64,000 nt of DNA from Corythucha ciliata (GCA_038030265.1 CM075939.1:38421253-38485252), one strand, 5' to 3'; counted from the first letter of the stretch, positions 23,601-38,600 are shown. Numbers and translations: made by a program. Notes: a model not told the origin generated them from the letters alone.

Positions 23601-26600
23601 AAGCGTAGAAAAATCGTCAAATATAACCAATTTATTCGAACGCTTTAGAAAGCATTCATTTATTTACGTTAAGCACAGACTTAAATTGGCCAGTTGGATG
23701 TTTAGTTGAAGTGTAATGTTTACGGTGGAGACGGCAAAATCTTTCTAATAACTCCCCCACTCGACTCTGTTTGTAATAAAAAAAAAAAGTTCCCTTCTCG
23801 ACGATAAGAAAAGAACAAACTAACAATTCGTGGTCCTTTGCTCTCTTTTTAAAGCAACATAAATATACCTACTATATTTTCTTTTTCATCAGATTATTCC
23901 CGTAAACAGTTCGCTCTCAATTTAAAATAATGTTCTACCGGCAAATGATCAGTTCAGACTCCTGCGACCTGCTTGAGCGATTCCCTCGCCACTTTTCTCC
24001 CTGACGTTGGTACATCAAAACCACAATGAATAAGTTTATATGTCATTACTGTGGGTACGAGTGCTCACAAAGGGGCGAATTTTATCATCATATTCTTCAA
24101 ACGCACAAACGAAGGGAGCCCTTCGAATGCCCAAACTGTCAGTTTAAATGCGACAGTGAGAGTGAATTAACTTAATGAACATCTTCAAACACACGCCACC
24201 GCCAAGAAACGATTCAAATGCACTCACTGTGAGTACAAGACTGCCCCTAAATTTAACCTCATTCAGCATACTAGGACGCACACCGGCGAGAAACCCTTCA
24301 GTTGCCCACACTGTGACTACAAGGCCACTCAAAAGACCAATCTTGTTAGACATCTTCGAGGGCACCACACCGGCCAGTAAGCCTTTTCTTGCGTCCACAC
24401 AAATATTGAGGCTATAAATGCCCCCCAAAACTCCAGTACTCAAATTCGAAACTATGTTTTTTTAAGTTGAATTAAATAAAGACAGCAAATTATGTGTCTT
24501 ATCAATCCCCCGAAGCCTGCTATTGCCAGTTAAACCGGAAAACCAGCCACGAATTCATTTGTATAACGAATCTCTGAATCCGACAATTGAGGAGGACGTT
24601 TTTCGGGTGTGAAACTCATGATTCATGATTTTCTCTGTCCCTTTCCATTCTCATATGGTTAGGGCCGTAACTTGGAGTTTGCTGGGGTTGAACTGGAGGG
24701 CAAGTTGGGGGGGGGGGCAATATTTCGATAAATTCATCAAATTCACTCAAATCAATACGTTATTTCCAAGGCCGTCTTCAATAAAGTTGGGGGCCGAGGT
24801 AAAATTGGACTATATTGGAATAACTGCTCTGAGCAAAAACTACTGTGATGTACTGGTAAAGAGAAAGGTATTTAAAGTCAATTTTTTCTACTTTTTGAGA
24901 AATATATCGGCCACTTGCCTGGCCAAGCCTTTTTTAGCTTTTAGCCGTGAACCAAGAGCGTATCCTAACAAGGGCGGGGAGTTGCCCTCCACTAGACTCG
25001 AAATCGAAGCCATAGCGGGACAGTTGCCCACCCCTAGATAATACCATCAAAAAGTACAAAGCAAACAGGGTCACGACCGATTTCGTGGAGTTGCCTAAGA
25101 CAAAAACGTTTTCAAGAGACTTTTCTCGACAAATATCTGTCTGGCTCACTAAGATAACCAGTGGCGCCTTAACGATTTCAATGAGGAGTAGCAGAACTCT
25201 GGAAAAAGGACCCACCCACCACTAGTGTCGTTCCCATTGTAACAACCCTTAAGAAGCTCTCGAAAAACGAGTATTCGTCTACCCATCGGACGAAAAAAAA
25301 TGAGTGGCTCAAGAGCTGAATCAGTGGAATAATCGCGCGAAACGTGCAATTATCTATTCCCCTTCCTCAAATAATCACCTATAATAATTTAGCTATAATA
25401 ATAATAATAATTTGTCAGATTCATACACGACCTTTTAGCGCCTTGAAGTAGTGAATTTTAGTTCCATGAAGTGGTTTAAACTGGTATTTGCAATTTCGAT
25501 CGTTAATTCGTGCTACTGGACCTTTTGTGTTAAAAACGACGATTTTGGCCACAAAAAGTGGCAGTTTCGAGACTATTTTCCTAGTGGCGGAGCCCGACTC
25601 TGGCGAAGTTTCGGGTCTTCATATCAGCAAAATGGCAAATTCCGGGTCTTGGTTTCGGGGAAATCGCAAGTTTTAGCGCTAAATCTCCACGAAACTGCTA
25701 GTTTTCAATTGTTTTTTGTGGGCGCGTAATAGGCTGACGAGACCCGTCTGAGGTACTTCCAACAAAATCGCAACAGTGGTGACGGGAGGGGGCAAATATG
25801 TGCAAAATTGGATGTTTCCAATCATAATTAGCGTGAAATTTCAAGTATTTACATATTTTAGCGGAATTGCCAGTTTTGAGGCTAATTTTTTTTATAGGTC
25901 GCGAGCACTGGGCTAGCCCCAAATACGCCTACACCCTGATGAATAGTCGTGCAATCGCAACATTTAAAGATAAATATTCGTTAGTTTGCATATTAGGGTG
26001 CTGATTTGAGCAAAATTACAAGTTTCCTGATGTATGTACTAGCGCTTTTTCCCAATTTTAGTCACGAAGTTGCTTCAACAAACGACTAATTTGCGTTTTA
26101 CTATCATTAAAAGTATAAATAATGATAATAAAAGTATTTGTATAAGATAATGTATAGGATAATGACAGTATAATATTAGTAAGTATATAAGATTAGGCAA
26201 AGCCTGGTGAGGGATTCATCTCGGCATTTTCTCAATGCCATAACCACTGCTATTTCTCGCTTGTTCCCACGAATTAGCGCTTTTTCGATAGCCGCGAATA
26301 ATAGCGCTTTTTTCAAAATTTTCGCCATGTGCCCCAATATTAGCACATTGGCGCGTCTTCTCAATTTGCGCGAATAAGAGCTTTTTCTCAATTTTAGCCG
26401 AGAATACCGTTCTTACTCAATTTTAGCTGCGAATTCGTGAATTTTTCAATTGGATCTGCGTATTAGCGTTTATACCCGCATTTTAGCTGCGAATGAGCAC
26501 TTGATCTCAATTGTAACGGCGAATTAGCGTTTTGTTGTTGTTTTTCTTTAGTTGGTGCACCGTATTAGTCCTTTTTCGTCATTCTAGCCGTGAATTCGTG

Positions 26601-29600
26601 ATTTTTGTCACTACAAATTAGCGCTTTCCCGCGATTTGAGACCACAAATGGTCTTTTACACCAGCTGTAGGACGAGAATGGCCAGTTTCAACAAATTCCA
26701 AAGCGTGAATCCCCAGTTTACAATTTTTCTGACGCAAATTGTCGCGTTTGACGGCCCTTTTAAGGGCGCGGATGGTCAGTCAAGTCACTTCTAGGGGGGC
26801 TACTAGTCCTGCAAGCCATTTAAGGGCGTAAATAGGCAGTTTGGCAATTTTTAGAGCGCGAATCGACAGTTTTCTATTTTCAAGGTGTGAATCGTCATTT
26901 CAGACAGGCCAGGAATCGTCTGTTGGGGCTCTTAGTGTCTATTTTGCCAATCTTAAGAGTTCGATTTGGCTATTTGTAGGGCGTGAATAGTCAGTTACGC
27001 CAACCACAGAGCAGAATGACCAGCTTGCAATTATCAAGGTATGCATTGCCAGTTTCATCATTGATAGAGCGCATCCTAGAGTCACTTTTGCTAACTTGGG
27101 GGCCGTGAATGATCCGTTCGTCATTTTTCAGGCCGTGAATAGTGTGAGAAGTTGTTTCCGGGGTACGAATAGACCTACAAGCCATTTCTAGAGCATGAAT
27201 GGTCAGTTATGCCCTGCTTATAGCTCGACCATGAGGAGCGCACCGTGGTGGTTGAATATACGACATTGTGTGGCTGAATGTATATCGCTAATCCGAAGGA
27301 TTAAAAAGGCTACTTTACGACAAAAATTGAGAAAAAGGGCTAATGCGGGGTATAAAATTAAGGAAAAGCGCTAATTAGAGGCAAACATGAGAAAAAATGC
27401 AAAATCATGGGCAAAAATTGAGAGAAATGACTGAAATGGAGTCTCTGATAGAGAAATTCACTAGATTAAAACATTACTTCGCGGCTAGAGTTGGTAAACA
27501 GCGTTCATTCACGGTTAAAATTGAGAGAAAACGCTTGATCACGGGTAAAATATATATACAGGGTGGATCCGTATAAGTGTGACAAAAATTTTTGGGTAAA
27601 ACTACGTTAAAAGTGGAGTAAAATGGTACCTTCGGAAGTGTCCTACGTCGATCCGTTCCGGAGTTATGATTTTTTTTGTGTTTAAAAAAGTAACCAATGC
27701 TTGCTTCAAAAAATCCGCAATTTCTCGGCTTACATCGCACCAAATCCAAAAAGTGATGCCATTTTCAGAAACTACGCAACATTTCCTTTAGGATAGAGGC
27801 CATTTTATTGCTTGAAATAATCGTCAACACTCAGAAATCTGGCATTTTTTCCATAAATTTACGTGTCCTCTAAAATTTGTCTGTTTTACGAAAAGTCGCT
27901 GTACCCAAACAGCTTTCTCAACAGATTTTCGGTATATCACAAAAACTTCCCCGTCTTCTAAGTTTCCTTTTGGCGTGTTCACATTTCATGTTACCACTGA
28001 CGTTTCTCACAAAAACGTCACGAGAATGCACAAAAACCGTGTTTTTACGAAATATGGGCCATTGTCTACGGTATTCGTGAAGGGTGCGGAGAGATCGGCA
28101 GTAAGTGAGAACAGGATATCTTACCATGGAGAAGTTACTGCAGGCAAGAGACATTCAATTTGACCCCCCCCCCCAACCATTTCTGCCGATCTCTGAGCAC
28201 CCTTCACGGATATTGTTGGCACCTGGCACATAGGCAATTGCCTATATTTTTCTGTCAAAATACTGTGTTAGAAAGGGAGGACAGAATATTTTAGGAAGGA
28301 GAAGATATCGTAGGCAAACGGCATTCAATTATACCCCCCCCCCCCCCATGAATGGTGACAATTTAATGAATCACTGGTGGGGGAAGGGGTCAAATCGAAT
28401 GCCTCTTGCCTTCTCCATGGTAAGATATACTGTTCTCACTTACCGCTGATCTCCATGCACCCTTCACGAATACCGTAGACAATGGTCCATGTTTCGTAAA
28501 AACACGGTTTTTGTGCATTCTCGCGACGTTTTTGTGAGAAACGTCAGTGGTAACATGAAATGTGAACACGCCAAAAGGAAACTTAGAAGACGGGGAAGTT
28601 TTTGTGATATACCGAAAATCTGTTGAGAAAGCTGTTTGGGTACAGCGACTTTTCGTAAAACAGACAAATTTTAGAGGACACGTAAATTTATGGAAAAAAT
28701 GCCAGATTTCTGGGTGTTAACGATTATTTCAAGCAAAAAAATGGCCTCTATCCTAAAGGATATGTTCCGTAGTTTCTGAAAATGGCATCACTTTTTGGAT
28801 TTGGTGCGATGTAAGCCGAGAAATTGCGGATTTTTTGAAGCAAGCACTGGTTACATTTTTAAACACACAAAAAATCATAACTCCGGAACGGATCGACGTA
28901 GGACACTTCCGAAGGTACCATTTTACTCCACTTTTAACGTAGTTTTACCCAAAAAATTTTGTCACACTTATACGGATCCACCCTGTATAAAGCACGCATT
29001 TACGGCTAGAACTGGTCAAATACGCCAATTCACTACTGAAATTGAGGACAAGCGTTAATGGGCGTCCCCCTCCAATAGCGTACCGAGGCCCCCGAAAAGC
29101 TTAAATACGGATAAATTAGGATTTTTAGGTTATCCATGGATGTAGGCATGTGAAAAGGTCGGACGGATGGACAGCGGCTCCTTTCTACGAATTTCGGTCT
29201 ATCCGACCTGGAGAATATACCGTTGCAAGTGATATCAGCAAAGAGTGTTGGCTGAATATTCGATTGAGCCCCCGCAAACGCTATTCTGGTATCTTAATTT
29301 GAGAAAATTCGCGGCTAAAAAGAGAAAACACCCCGTGTCCCCAGTTTCGTTACGTCCTTAAGCCCAGTAAAGTGCTGATCGGCAATTTTTAACTTGATGG
29401 CGCGAGAAAAAATGAAAAAATCTCCAACATTCGTGGCTATAACTGCGAAAAAGCGCTGATTCGTGGTCTCCCGATGCAACTTGAGAAAGAATCGCTGATT
29501 CGCGGTGCATATGGAGTCCATTCTACGGCCAAATTGTAGAAATGAACGAAAAAGTGTTGTTTCTTGGACCAAAGCCGCGGTTAAAATTGAAAAAAATCGC

Positions 29601-32600
29601 TACTAATTTTAGGCTTTAGAAGTAAAGAAAATCGCGGCAGCTAATATTGACAAAAAATGACGCTTTCAGGTTAATTGGGCAAAAATGTCAAATTCACGAC
29701 TGATATCGTGAAAAAACGCCCATTCGCGTATAAAAAAAGTGCTAATTCGCCGCAAATTTAGCAGAAAACGCTATTTCACAGCTGAAATTTAGAAAAACCG
29801 CTAATTTGCGGATATAAAATTGAGGAACGTTAATTCGCGGATACAAATGAAGAAAATCACTAATTCGCGACTAAAATTAAAAAATCACTAATTAGCGCGG
29901 CTAAAATAAAGAGAAACGGTAATTTTAAGTTCAAATTGGGAAAAGTGCTCATTCCCTGCTATAATTGGAAACATTGCTAATTTGCAGCTTAAATTGAGGA
30001 AAACGCCAATTCGTGGCGAAAATTGAGAAATTCGGTAATTCAAGGGCTGGAAAAGCTACTACGCTGCTGAAATTTGAGAAAAAGCGCCAATCGCTGCTAA
30101 AATTGAGGAACATCACACTATTTACGGTGAAACTTCCAACTTAAATACACGCCTTCTGAAGGCAACTTGGCGGTTAAAATTCAGAATAACGGCAAATTGA
30201 TGCATGGCTATAATTTTAAAAAAACGCTGATTCGCGGCTAGAAATAAGAAAAAGCTATCTTTTCATAAAAGTAAAATGAAATTCCTAATGAGTTGCTAAA
30301 ATGTGAAAAACCCGCTAATTTGTGAATGCCACGTCGCTTCGCTACAAGTTAATTTTAACCCTACATTCAGAAAAAGTGTTAATTCGTGGCTGAAAATGGA
30401 AAAAATCGACAATTTGCAGCTAAAATTGCGCAAAACGCCAGTTCGTGATTTAAATTGGGAAAATTCGCTAATTCACAAGTTTTAAACGCTACTACGATGC
30501 TAAAATTGAGAAAAAGCGCTAATTCGCGGCTAAAATAATTGAGAAAAATTATAATTTGCGTCAAACACTGAATATATGCCAATTCGCGGCTTCTGAAGGC
30601 CACTCTTGAGGTTGAAATTTAGAAAAGGCGCTAATTTATGGCTATAGGTGAAAAAACCGCTGATTCGTGGTTAAAAATATGTAAAATCGTTCATGCACAG
30701 CGTATGGTGAACCAAACAAAGGCTAATTTGTAAAAAAGACCGCTGTTTTGCGGCTAATATTGTAGACAACACTTAACAAAAACGCTAATTTTCAGCTAAA
30801 ACTTGTATATAAGTGCTAATCCCCTGCTTACAACAAATTGAAAAAATCGCTTATTTGCTGCTAAAATTTAGGAAAACGTCAAAACTCGTGGAAAATTAAG
30901 AAACATTACTAGGGTTGCCAGATAGCTGATGCTCTTCGCCTGAAGATATGCAGAATATACATATACATCGGCGGTTTTAAGGGGAGCTATAAGGACTTAG
31001 CCCTATTAGATAATCATTCTCAAGCCTCTTTTTGAAAATTGGAGAAAAACTCATGTTTTCACTTACTATCATCATGCACGACCCACAATATCATGACAAC
31101 ATCAGTCCCAGGGGCCCAGGGCTGGAGCTCGTCCCTCCCAAGGTTGAGGGACCACCCCTGCCCAACCACCAAAACTAAACGGAAAAATAATATGCGGCAA
31201 ATCATAACATAAATCCACGAAAATTGGGATTGAGGCATCTGGTACAGCGAAATTGGTTTTTTCAAGGAGCCAGCCTAGCGAGATTTCTCATTTATTTGTG
31301 AGACCCGTGCCACGCAAAATAGATTGTTGAATGGTTCAAACGTGCCAAAAAAAAAAATTGTTTTTCTTCGGTGAAACCCATGAATTTTTGTGTGCATCTA
31401 AAGTCATGAAATTCCTATTCTGGGCTTTTTTGAGTCGAACTCATTTTGAATGGGCCTACTCTACTAAATTGCATTTTGAAAGGGCCACCCTGCAATATTT
31501 AGTTTTGAAAAAGAGCCAGAGCCGTGAAATTTTTCTTTAAAATGAGCCAGTACGCAGGAAATTTTACCGTGGCGGGGGTGGGGAGAGAAGTGTGAATTCC
31601 CGTGAAATTGACTCGTTTCCCTCGTCGCTCAGCGAAATTGGTTTCTCGCACGCCAAATCCACGAAATTTGTTCTCAGAAAGTGCCGCCAAACTGGCTAAT
31701 TGCTTGTTTTTAAGACACCCGCAAACGCGAAATTTGGTTATTGAATTTGCCAAAACCGCGAAATTGGGTTATTGAATTTTCCAAAACCCCGAAATTGGGT
31801 TCTGTAATCGTCAAATCCATGTTATTTGTACATCGAAAGTGTTTAACCAGCGGAATTAAAATTTTTAATGTGTCAACCCGGTCCAATTAAATTTTTGAGT
31901 GAGGAAAATCTTTGAAATTAGTTCTACGAGCAACGTAGCCATAACCCACATTTGGAATATGATTTATAATAGCTGGGAGGGGGAGTCTTGACTGTGAAGT
32001 GCAAGGGTGAGCAACGCTCTGAGTGAAATCTATTATAAACGCTAGTTACAAGCTGTGAATCGGTGGAAGTCCGGTGATTGGGCAGTTTCGTAAGTGTGTA
32101 TAATTACGCTGTTAAAATATAACGAGGAACTCAAAGTAGTAGTTAATTTATACGACATATATAATTAACAACAAAATATAATTACGGAGATAAAGTAGAT
32201 GCAAAAGAGTGGTGGACCTTTGTACAGAGATAAGGTGTTTGTTTATTATTCCTTTCTTTCGGTGCGGTGTTGTGGGGGAGTGTCAAAAATGTCGTCGGAA
32301 ATTATTTAACTTGAAAATGATATAGAAGAGAGTAGAGCAAAAACTATTATGGAAATAAAATACTGCATCTGTGAAATTGAGGATAAGGTGAAAGCCGTAG
32401 AAACTAAATTGAGTCATCTTGAACGGGAAAGAATTGGAGAATTACGTACACAACCTCCTGAATTAGGAAGGAGGGGTGATGAAATGAAGCTCGATATTTC
32501 GTTGGAGGCAATTGACTTTATTCGCCGACAAGGGAGAGATTCTGGTGGGATTTACGAGCTTTCGTATTAAACTTATGGTTCTGCGGAATTCCTTCCGACT

Positions 32601-35600
32601 GAAGGGAAGCAAAGTACGAGTGTCGGACGATTTCCCGAAGGACGTTGTGGAGACGCGGAAGAAGTTGTGGCCCCAGGTAATAAGTGCTAGAAATTCGGGT
32701 AAAATTGCCTTGCTCAAGTACGATAAGCTCGTTGTAAAAGAGGCAGCCACGAGAAAAGGAGAGTACAAGAAGCGTGAATTTTCAGAATCGCCTAAGAGCG
32801 GTATGAACGACGATATCTCTTCTAAGAAGAAGAAAAAAAGAAAATAGGTACTCATTTTATAAAGTCAAATTTGCGACAGTTCTCGTATCAGAATCTGATC
32901 CACGAACAATCCAGCGAGGATAAACAGAAAGGGGGGACGGACACATAGCAAACAGATGGCAAAAACGGCTTGGAACTTCTGGCGCTGAACACGGCTGGTG
33001 TTAAAGGGAAAAAAGGCAACAGGGACTTCATTGATTACGTTTTTAACTTCGACGTGGTCATCTTGTCGGAAACATTCGTCGAAGAAGAGGACAATTACAT
33101 CGTATCAAATATGTTCTGAAATTTCTCATTTGAATTTAAATTGGCGGAGAGGAGTAAGACGATGGGGAGAGCTTCGGGTGGCCTGGCAGTGGGCATCAAG
33201 AGCAACATGAAGGACTATTTTTAATTCTGCGTGCTCTCAGGAAGGAAGGTGATTGAAGTTAAAATTATCCCGGGTGAGCCGTTTTATATTATACCAATCT
33301 ACTTATTGCAATCGGTGGGAAAAAGATTTTAAGGATTTGTACGATTTTGTGTTAGAAAATAACAATTTAAAATTTATAGCTGCAGGGGATTATAATGCTA
33401 GGATAAGTAACGCTCAAAAGATTTCGTCCAAAATGTTTTCGGATCAGCGCTATGTTAATGGGATAAGAAATTCGAAGGATACGCTGCTTAACAGCGAAGG
33501 CAAAATGTTGTTGGAGTTCCTAGACGACTTTGGCTTAATCGTCCTGACCTGAATGGTCGGACAAGGGGTGATGCACATGGGGAGTATACATATATAAGGT
33601 CAAACGCGTGTACAGTTATTGACTATTGCTGCGTTAGCTTTGAATTGTTAGGCATTGTAGAGGATTTTATTGTGGACTGTAAGTGCCTGTCAGACGATAT
33701 GCCGACAATAACTAAATTAAAATGTTGTACCAAGAAGATGACTGAAGTTCTTCCACTTTATCCGAAATTAAATTGGACGTCAGTTCAAGATAAAATTCAC
33801 CTCTATCGTGATAAATTAGATAAGTAAGTAAATGACGGGGTCCCATCCGAGGTGAAAATGTAGAACAGATTTGTGAATATATTAAAATCGCGGCGAGTTA
33901 TAACCCAAAGCCAAAATCAAAAGGGAAACGTGTACAGAAAGAACCCTGGTTTGACAGGGAGTGCAATAGAGCCCGTGAAGCAAGTTTCTGTAATCTTATA
34001 ATCGTTATAGGAAAACAAATAATGATAGTGACAGAGGTTTATATATAGCAAGCAATAAGGCATTTAAAGAATTGTATGTAAGGAAAAAGGCTGAATATTA
34101 TGAGTAGATTGTTAGTGATATTGGTAAATCTAGAAATAGCAAAGAGTTTTGGGCGGTTGTAAATTTGTGCAGGAAGAAAGATTTTATCTGTGATTCTGTG
34201 ATGGGAGTGTTTAATGCACCACTAGTTTCTAGTAAAGTTCAATACACCGAACCATTTATAAACAACGAGTTTCTTGACACATCGTTCAAAATGGAAGAGC
34301 TGTTAATAGTACTGGACAAGGCAAAAAAGGGCAAAGCGCCTGGGTTGACAGAATTTGTATGGAGTTTTATAAATATGCTCCACCAGCCCTGTTGCGGCAG
34401 TTATTACTTGTTTTTAATAATATTTACGAATCAAACTGATGATTGAACTGGAAATTATTGATATATTACTGCAGCCAAGCATTAGAAGTCAGGACGAAAT
34501 ATAAATAATCTCTACCACACGCGCGCAAAACTCTGTCTCAACTTTATTTAAGGTTCTTTAACTACAAGTGCATCACTTTCATTTCAGACGTACCTGTGCT
34601 CTCATTTTGTTAAAGTGTTATTTTAAAGAAAACTGCGTTTTTGAAGAATAATCATAATAGGTGGGTATCAGTGTACAGACTCCTCAGACGGATGCGGCCA
34701 TTGAGCTTGTCTCAAGAGATGTTTTGTTTGGTTTGGTTATTTTATTGTAAAATAAAGAGACTTATCTATCTAGCTGGGAGGGGGGGTCTTGAGCTGAGGG
34801 CTAAGCCCCCCTAAAAATTTTACCCTGAATCCGCCCCTGTACATGGGGGGGGGGGAGTACTTATGTACAAATCGACACCCGAACGCCCAAAGGGCTAAAC
34901 TACAATATTTGATCACAAGGGCCAATCTTGATTATTTGGACCAAAGGGCTAATCCAAAATTGGTGAGGCTAATCTGAAATTTCTTGAGCATGTTTTAGGG
35001 CTAATCTGCGGCAATCTTCACCCCATGGCATTTATGTTCTCTTCAATCAGAAGGACAACAAATTACGTCGCTCATTCATTTTATACTCATGTATAGCGGC
35101 TGTCAAAAATTCCGGGGCGTGATGGAGCCTTTTTGGTTAGTGCTTCTCGTGGTTAGAGTCTGGTGGTCCGAGCTTTTTGGGCTCGGAGCTTTCTGTGGTT
35201 TGAGTGTTTTGTGGTAAGAGCTTCTGTGGTGAGTTCATTATGAGGTCATGTAGCGTCTGCCTTACTCTTAGGATTTTAGGAGAAAGCAAAATTAAATCCT
35301 TTTACTTGTCTTTTTCCGATCCCAAGCCGCATGAATTTAGTTCGGGCGGTACAGTTAGAACGTCTTGTTATCAGTGTGTTTTTGTGATTAGGCCTATTTG
35401 CGGTTTAAAAATTGAGGAAAAGCGCTGATTAGCTACTGAATTTTAGAAAAAGCGCTAGTTCACGACTAAAGTAGAGAATAAGCGATCATTCAAAGCTCTA
35501 ATTGAGAAAACGCCATTTCCAGTTTTCTGAAGACAACTTCGTGGATAAAATTGAGAAAAGGCGCTAAAATGAAGAAAGGCATTAATCCGCGGCTAAATGA

Positions 35601-38600
35601 AGAAAAACGCTAATTCGTCAAATTGGGGGCAACTTATTGTCTGTAATTGAGAAGAAGCGTTAATTCACGACTAAAATGGAGGAAAACAGTTAATTCGCGG
35701 CTAAAAAAGATTAAAGACGCAAATTCGTTGCTATTATGTCAATACATCGCCAATCAATGGTAAAATTAAGAAAAATCCCAAATTCGCTGCTAATATTGAG
35801 GGAGAGCTCTAAACCGCTGCTAAAATGAAGAAAAAGCGCTAATTCGACGATGAAAATTGAGGGAAGCCGCTGATTCGTAGCTAAATATGAATGCATCGCT
35901 AATAATGTACTGTAATGAGAAACAGCGCTAATTCGCTCCTAAAATAAAGAAAAATCACTTATTAACTGCTTAAATCGTGTAAATGCAAATTCAAGATTTC
36001 TGGGGCACCTTCACAGCTAAAATTTCAAAAAAGCTACTAATACGCAGCTAAATTTGAGGAAAGCAATAATTGCTTGGCTAAATTTGAGGAAAACAATAAT
36101 TTGGAGCTCGAATTGAGAAAAAGTGCTAATTCACTGCTGAAATGGAGAAAAACGCTAAATCATGGATAAATGTAAAAAGTAGCTCTAAATTACAAAAATG
36201 AAAACGCTAATTCACTGCTGAAGCTAAGACAATAAAACGCTTGTTCGCAGTTGAATGGGAAGACATCGCTACAAATCGCTACGTAAATTGAGAAATAGCG
36301 CTGATTCGAGGCTTAAATGGAAACAAAGATCCAATTCGTGGCAAAATCGAATTCGTTGCCAACATTTAGAAAAATCGCGTATTCGCTGCTAAAATAGAGA
36401 AAACCACTAATTGGCGGCTAAATTAAAGAGAAAGCGCAGCAAATTTTACACATGGGTTTATTATTTATTATTATTATTTCCGGCAACTTTTATGCCGGAA
36501 ACTCGAAGGATTAGGTATTCGAGGCCCTGCTTTAGATTGGATCAAGTCATACTTGTCTGACAGACGTCAAAGAGTTGAAGTGAGTTACACCACATCTGAT
36601 AGCTTATAAGTGCTTATCAAGTGAGCGTCTAAAGACGACTGGGGTTCCACAGGGATCAATATTGGGGCCGCTGCTGTTCCTTGCCTATGGCAATGACATA
36701 TTTGATGACGAAAAAACCGTACAAAAAACTGTCCTTTACGCTGACGACACCTCCCAGGTATGTGCAGCGACAAACGAGAAGCTTTTATGTGAGAAACTGG
36801 CAAGCGTAATTGTGGAGACGGCAAATCGGTTTAGCAAAAACGGGCTGGTGATGAATTCAGCGAAGACGTCTCTGGTGGTGTTCCGTGGAAGACATCTGGA
36901 CACAATGACCGAGTAAATTGTGATGACATCCATTCAGCAAGCAGTGTCAGGTACTTGGGTATTCGGATCTCTTGCGATCTCAAGTGGGACGGGCACGTTA
37001 ACGAGGTAAAGCCTATGCTTTCCGCCCGCTCATTCCTCGTGAAACGAACCTCAAAGGTATTGGGAGAAGCGGCTGCCTTGGCTGTCTACCATGGATGTTT
37101 TGAATCAGTACTTCGATATGGCCTCGTATTCTGGGGAAACAGCCGTCCAGCAAACGAGATTTTTTTCCTTCAAAAAAGAGCAGTTCGTTTCATCGCCGGC
37201 GGAGGAAAGATTTCCGAACCCCTTTTCACCGGACGGCCCTATTCGAAAACAGTTGCTCCTTCATGGCCTCGAAGATATTTAACGTACTGCCACGGGAACT
37301 TAAATGTCTTCCGTTGAATATATTCAAACGGCGGTTGAAAGAACATTTATGTGCTGTGTGCTCTTACACCCTAGAGGAATTATTTTTATAAATTTGTAAA
37401 AATAAAATGGACTGAAGTGTGACGATTCCCAATCGTCGATTTTTTTTCATTTCGAGATTTTATTATTATTATTATTATTATTCATGAATGTAGCCATATC
37501 CGGCTTGAAATTACATGAAAATCGACACCCGCCCTCTCTATCTCAAAATCATTGAAAATCCCCATTTTGGACCCGCTTTTGACCCATGAAAACCCAGCGA
37601 GTTAGTTGATCAAAGTGATCAGATGTTAGGACCAACTAGATCCCAAATGGAGTCTATGTGATAAAGAACGAGATTTTTCGAGCAGTCCTAGGGCAAGATA
37701 TGGCCCGGAAGGCGGCGTACAGACATTCCAGAAATCGAAATTAGACATGTTAAAACGTATACAGAAAAAATTTGAGGGTGGGTTGAAATAAATGTTTTCC
37801 TGACCGAAAACATAGGGGTATTATTCAGAATGAATAATAAACCGAAAGCTCTCAGAGAGAACGCCAATTCACGATTTCTGGAGCCAACTTCATGGCCAAC
37901 TTTGAGAAAACTCCATAATTTGACGGTTGAGGATGTAGTCTCGCCAGTGATTATACATCGCACAAGCAACGGATCAAACAATTGGGCGATTGCATGGCCA
38001 AATAACAAATTTCAGTGGTTATTCAACCGTTTTCGGCCCATGTGGGTTATTGGGAAGTAAAATTAACATTAATTTCTGCCAAATAGCTGAATATCAATAA
38101 TCTTATACCCGAATGCTCGGGTTAATTTCCTGGTTTAATTTCAGTGATGAACGAATTTTCAGGGATGGTTTTTTTCAACTTTTTGAACGGAAAACCAGAT
38201 TGTTTGGACCTATTTGCATTTGCACCAGGGCCGGATCTTGCTTTTTGCCACCCCGGGCTAATTTGTTTTTGCCGCCCCATGCAGCTACGGGCACGAAGTA
38301 TGAAATGAAAAAGAGAGGAGACAGAGAAAAACAACATTTATTTTCTTCAACTCTTCTGGTTCGATTTGTCTTATCTTCCTCGCCTAAAAATATTTCTAAA
38401 ATTTTGCAGTCCCCCCCTCCCCATGATCCAGCCCTGATTTGCTGCAATCAACAAAGTCTGATGATAATGCGGAAGGGTCGGGGAGGGGCCATTATCGGGC
38501 CAGACCTGTTTGGTTGGAAATATTTTTACGATTGTTTTAACCTTTCCCCGTCAAAACTGGCCCTTGCATAGCCGCATCCCTCCAACAAGAGACAGACAAA

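Noticed and set aside
27474..29058. Two 87-91-codon frames with the same peptide on opposite strands
   Set aside because: They are the mirrored arms of one foldback element, not a protein pair.
32463..32855. 130-codon minus-strand frame
   Set aside because: Antisense to the ORF1-like part of the retrotransposon remnant.
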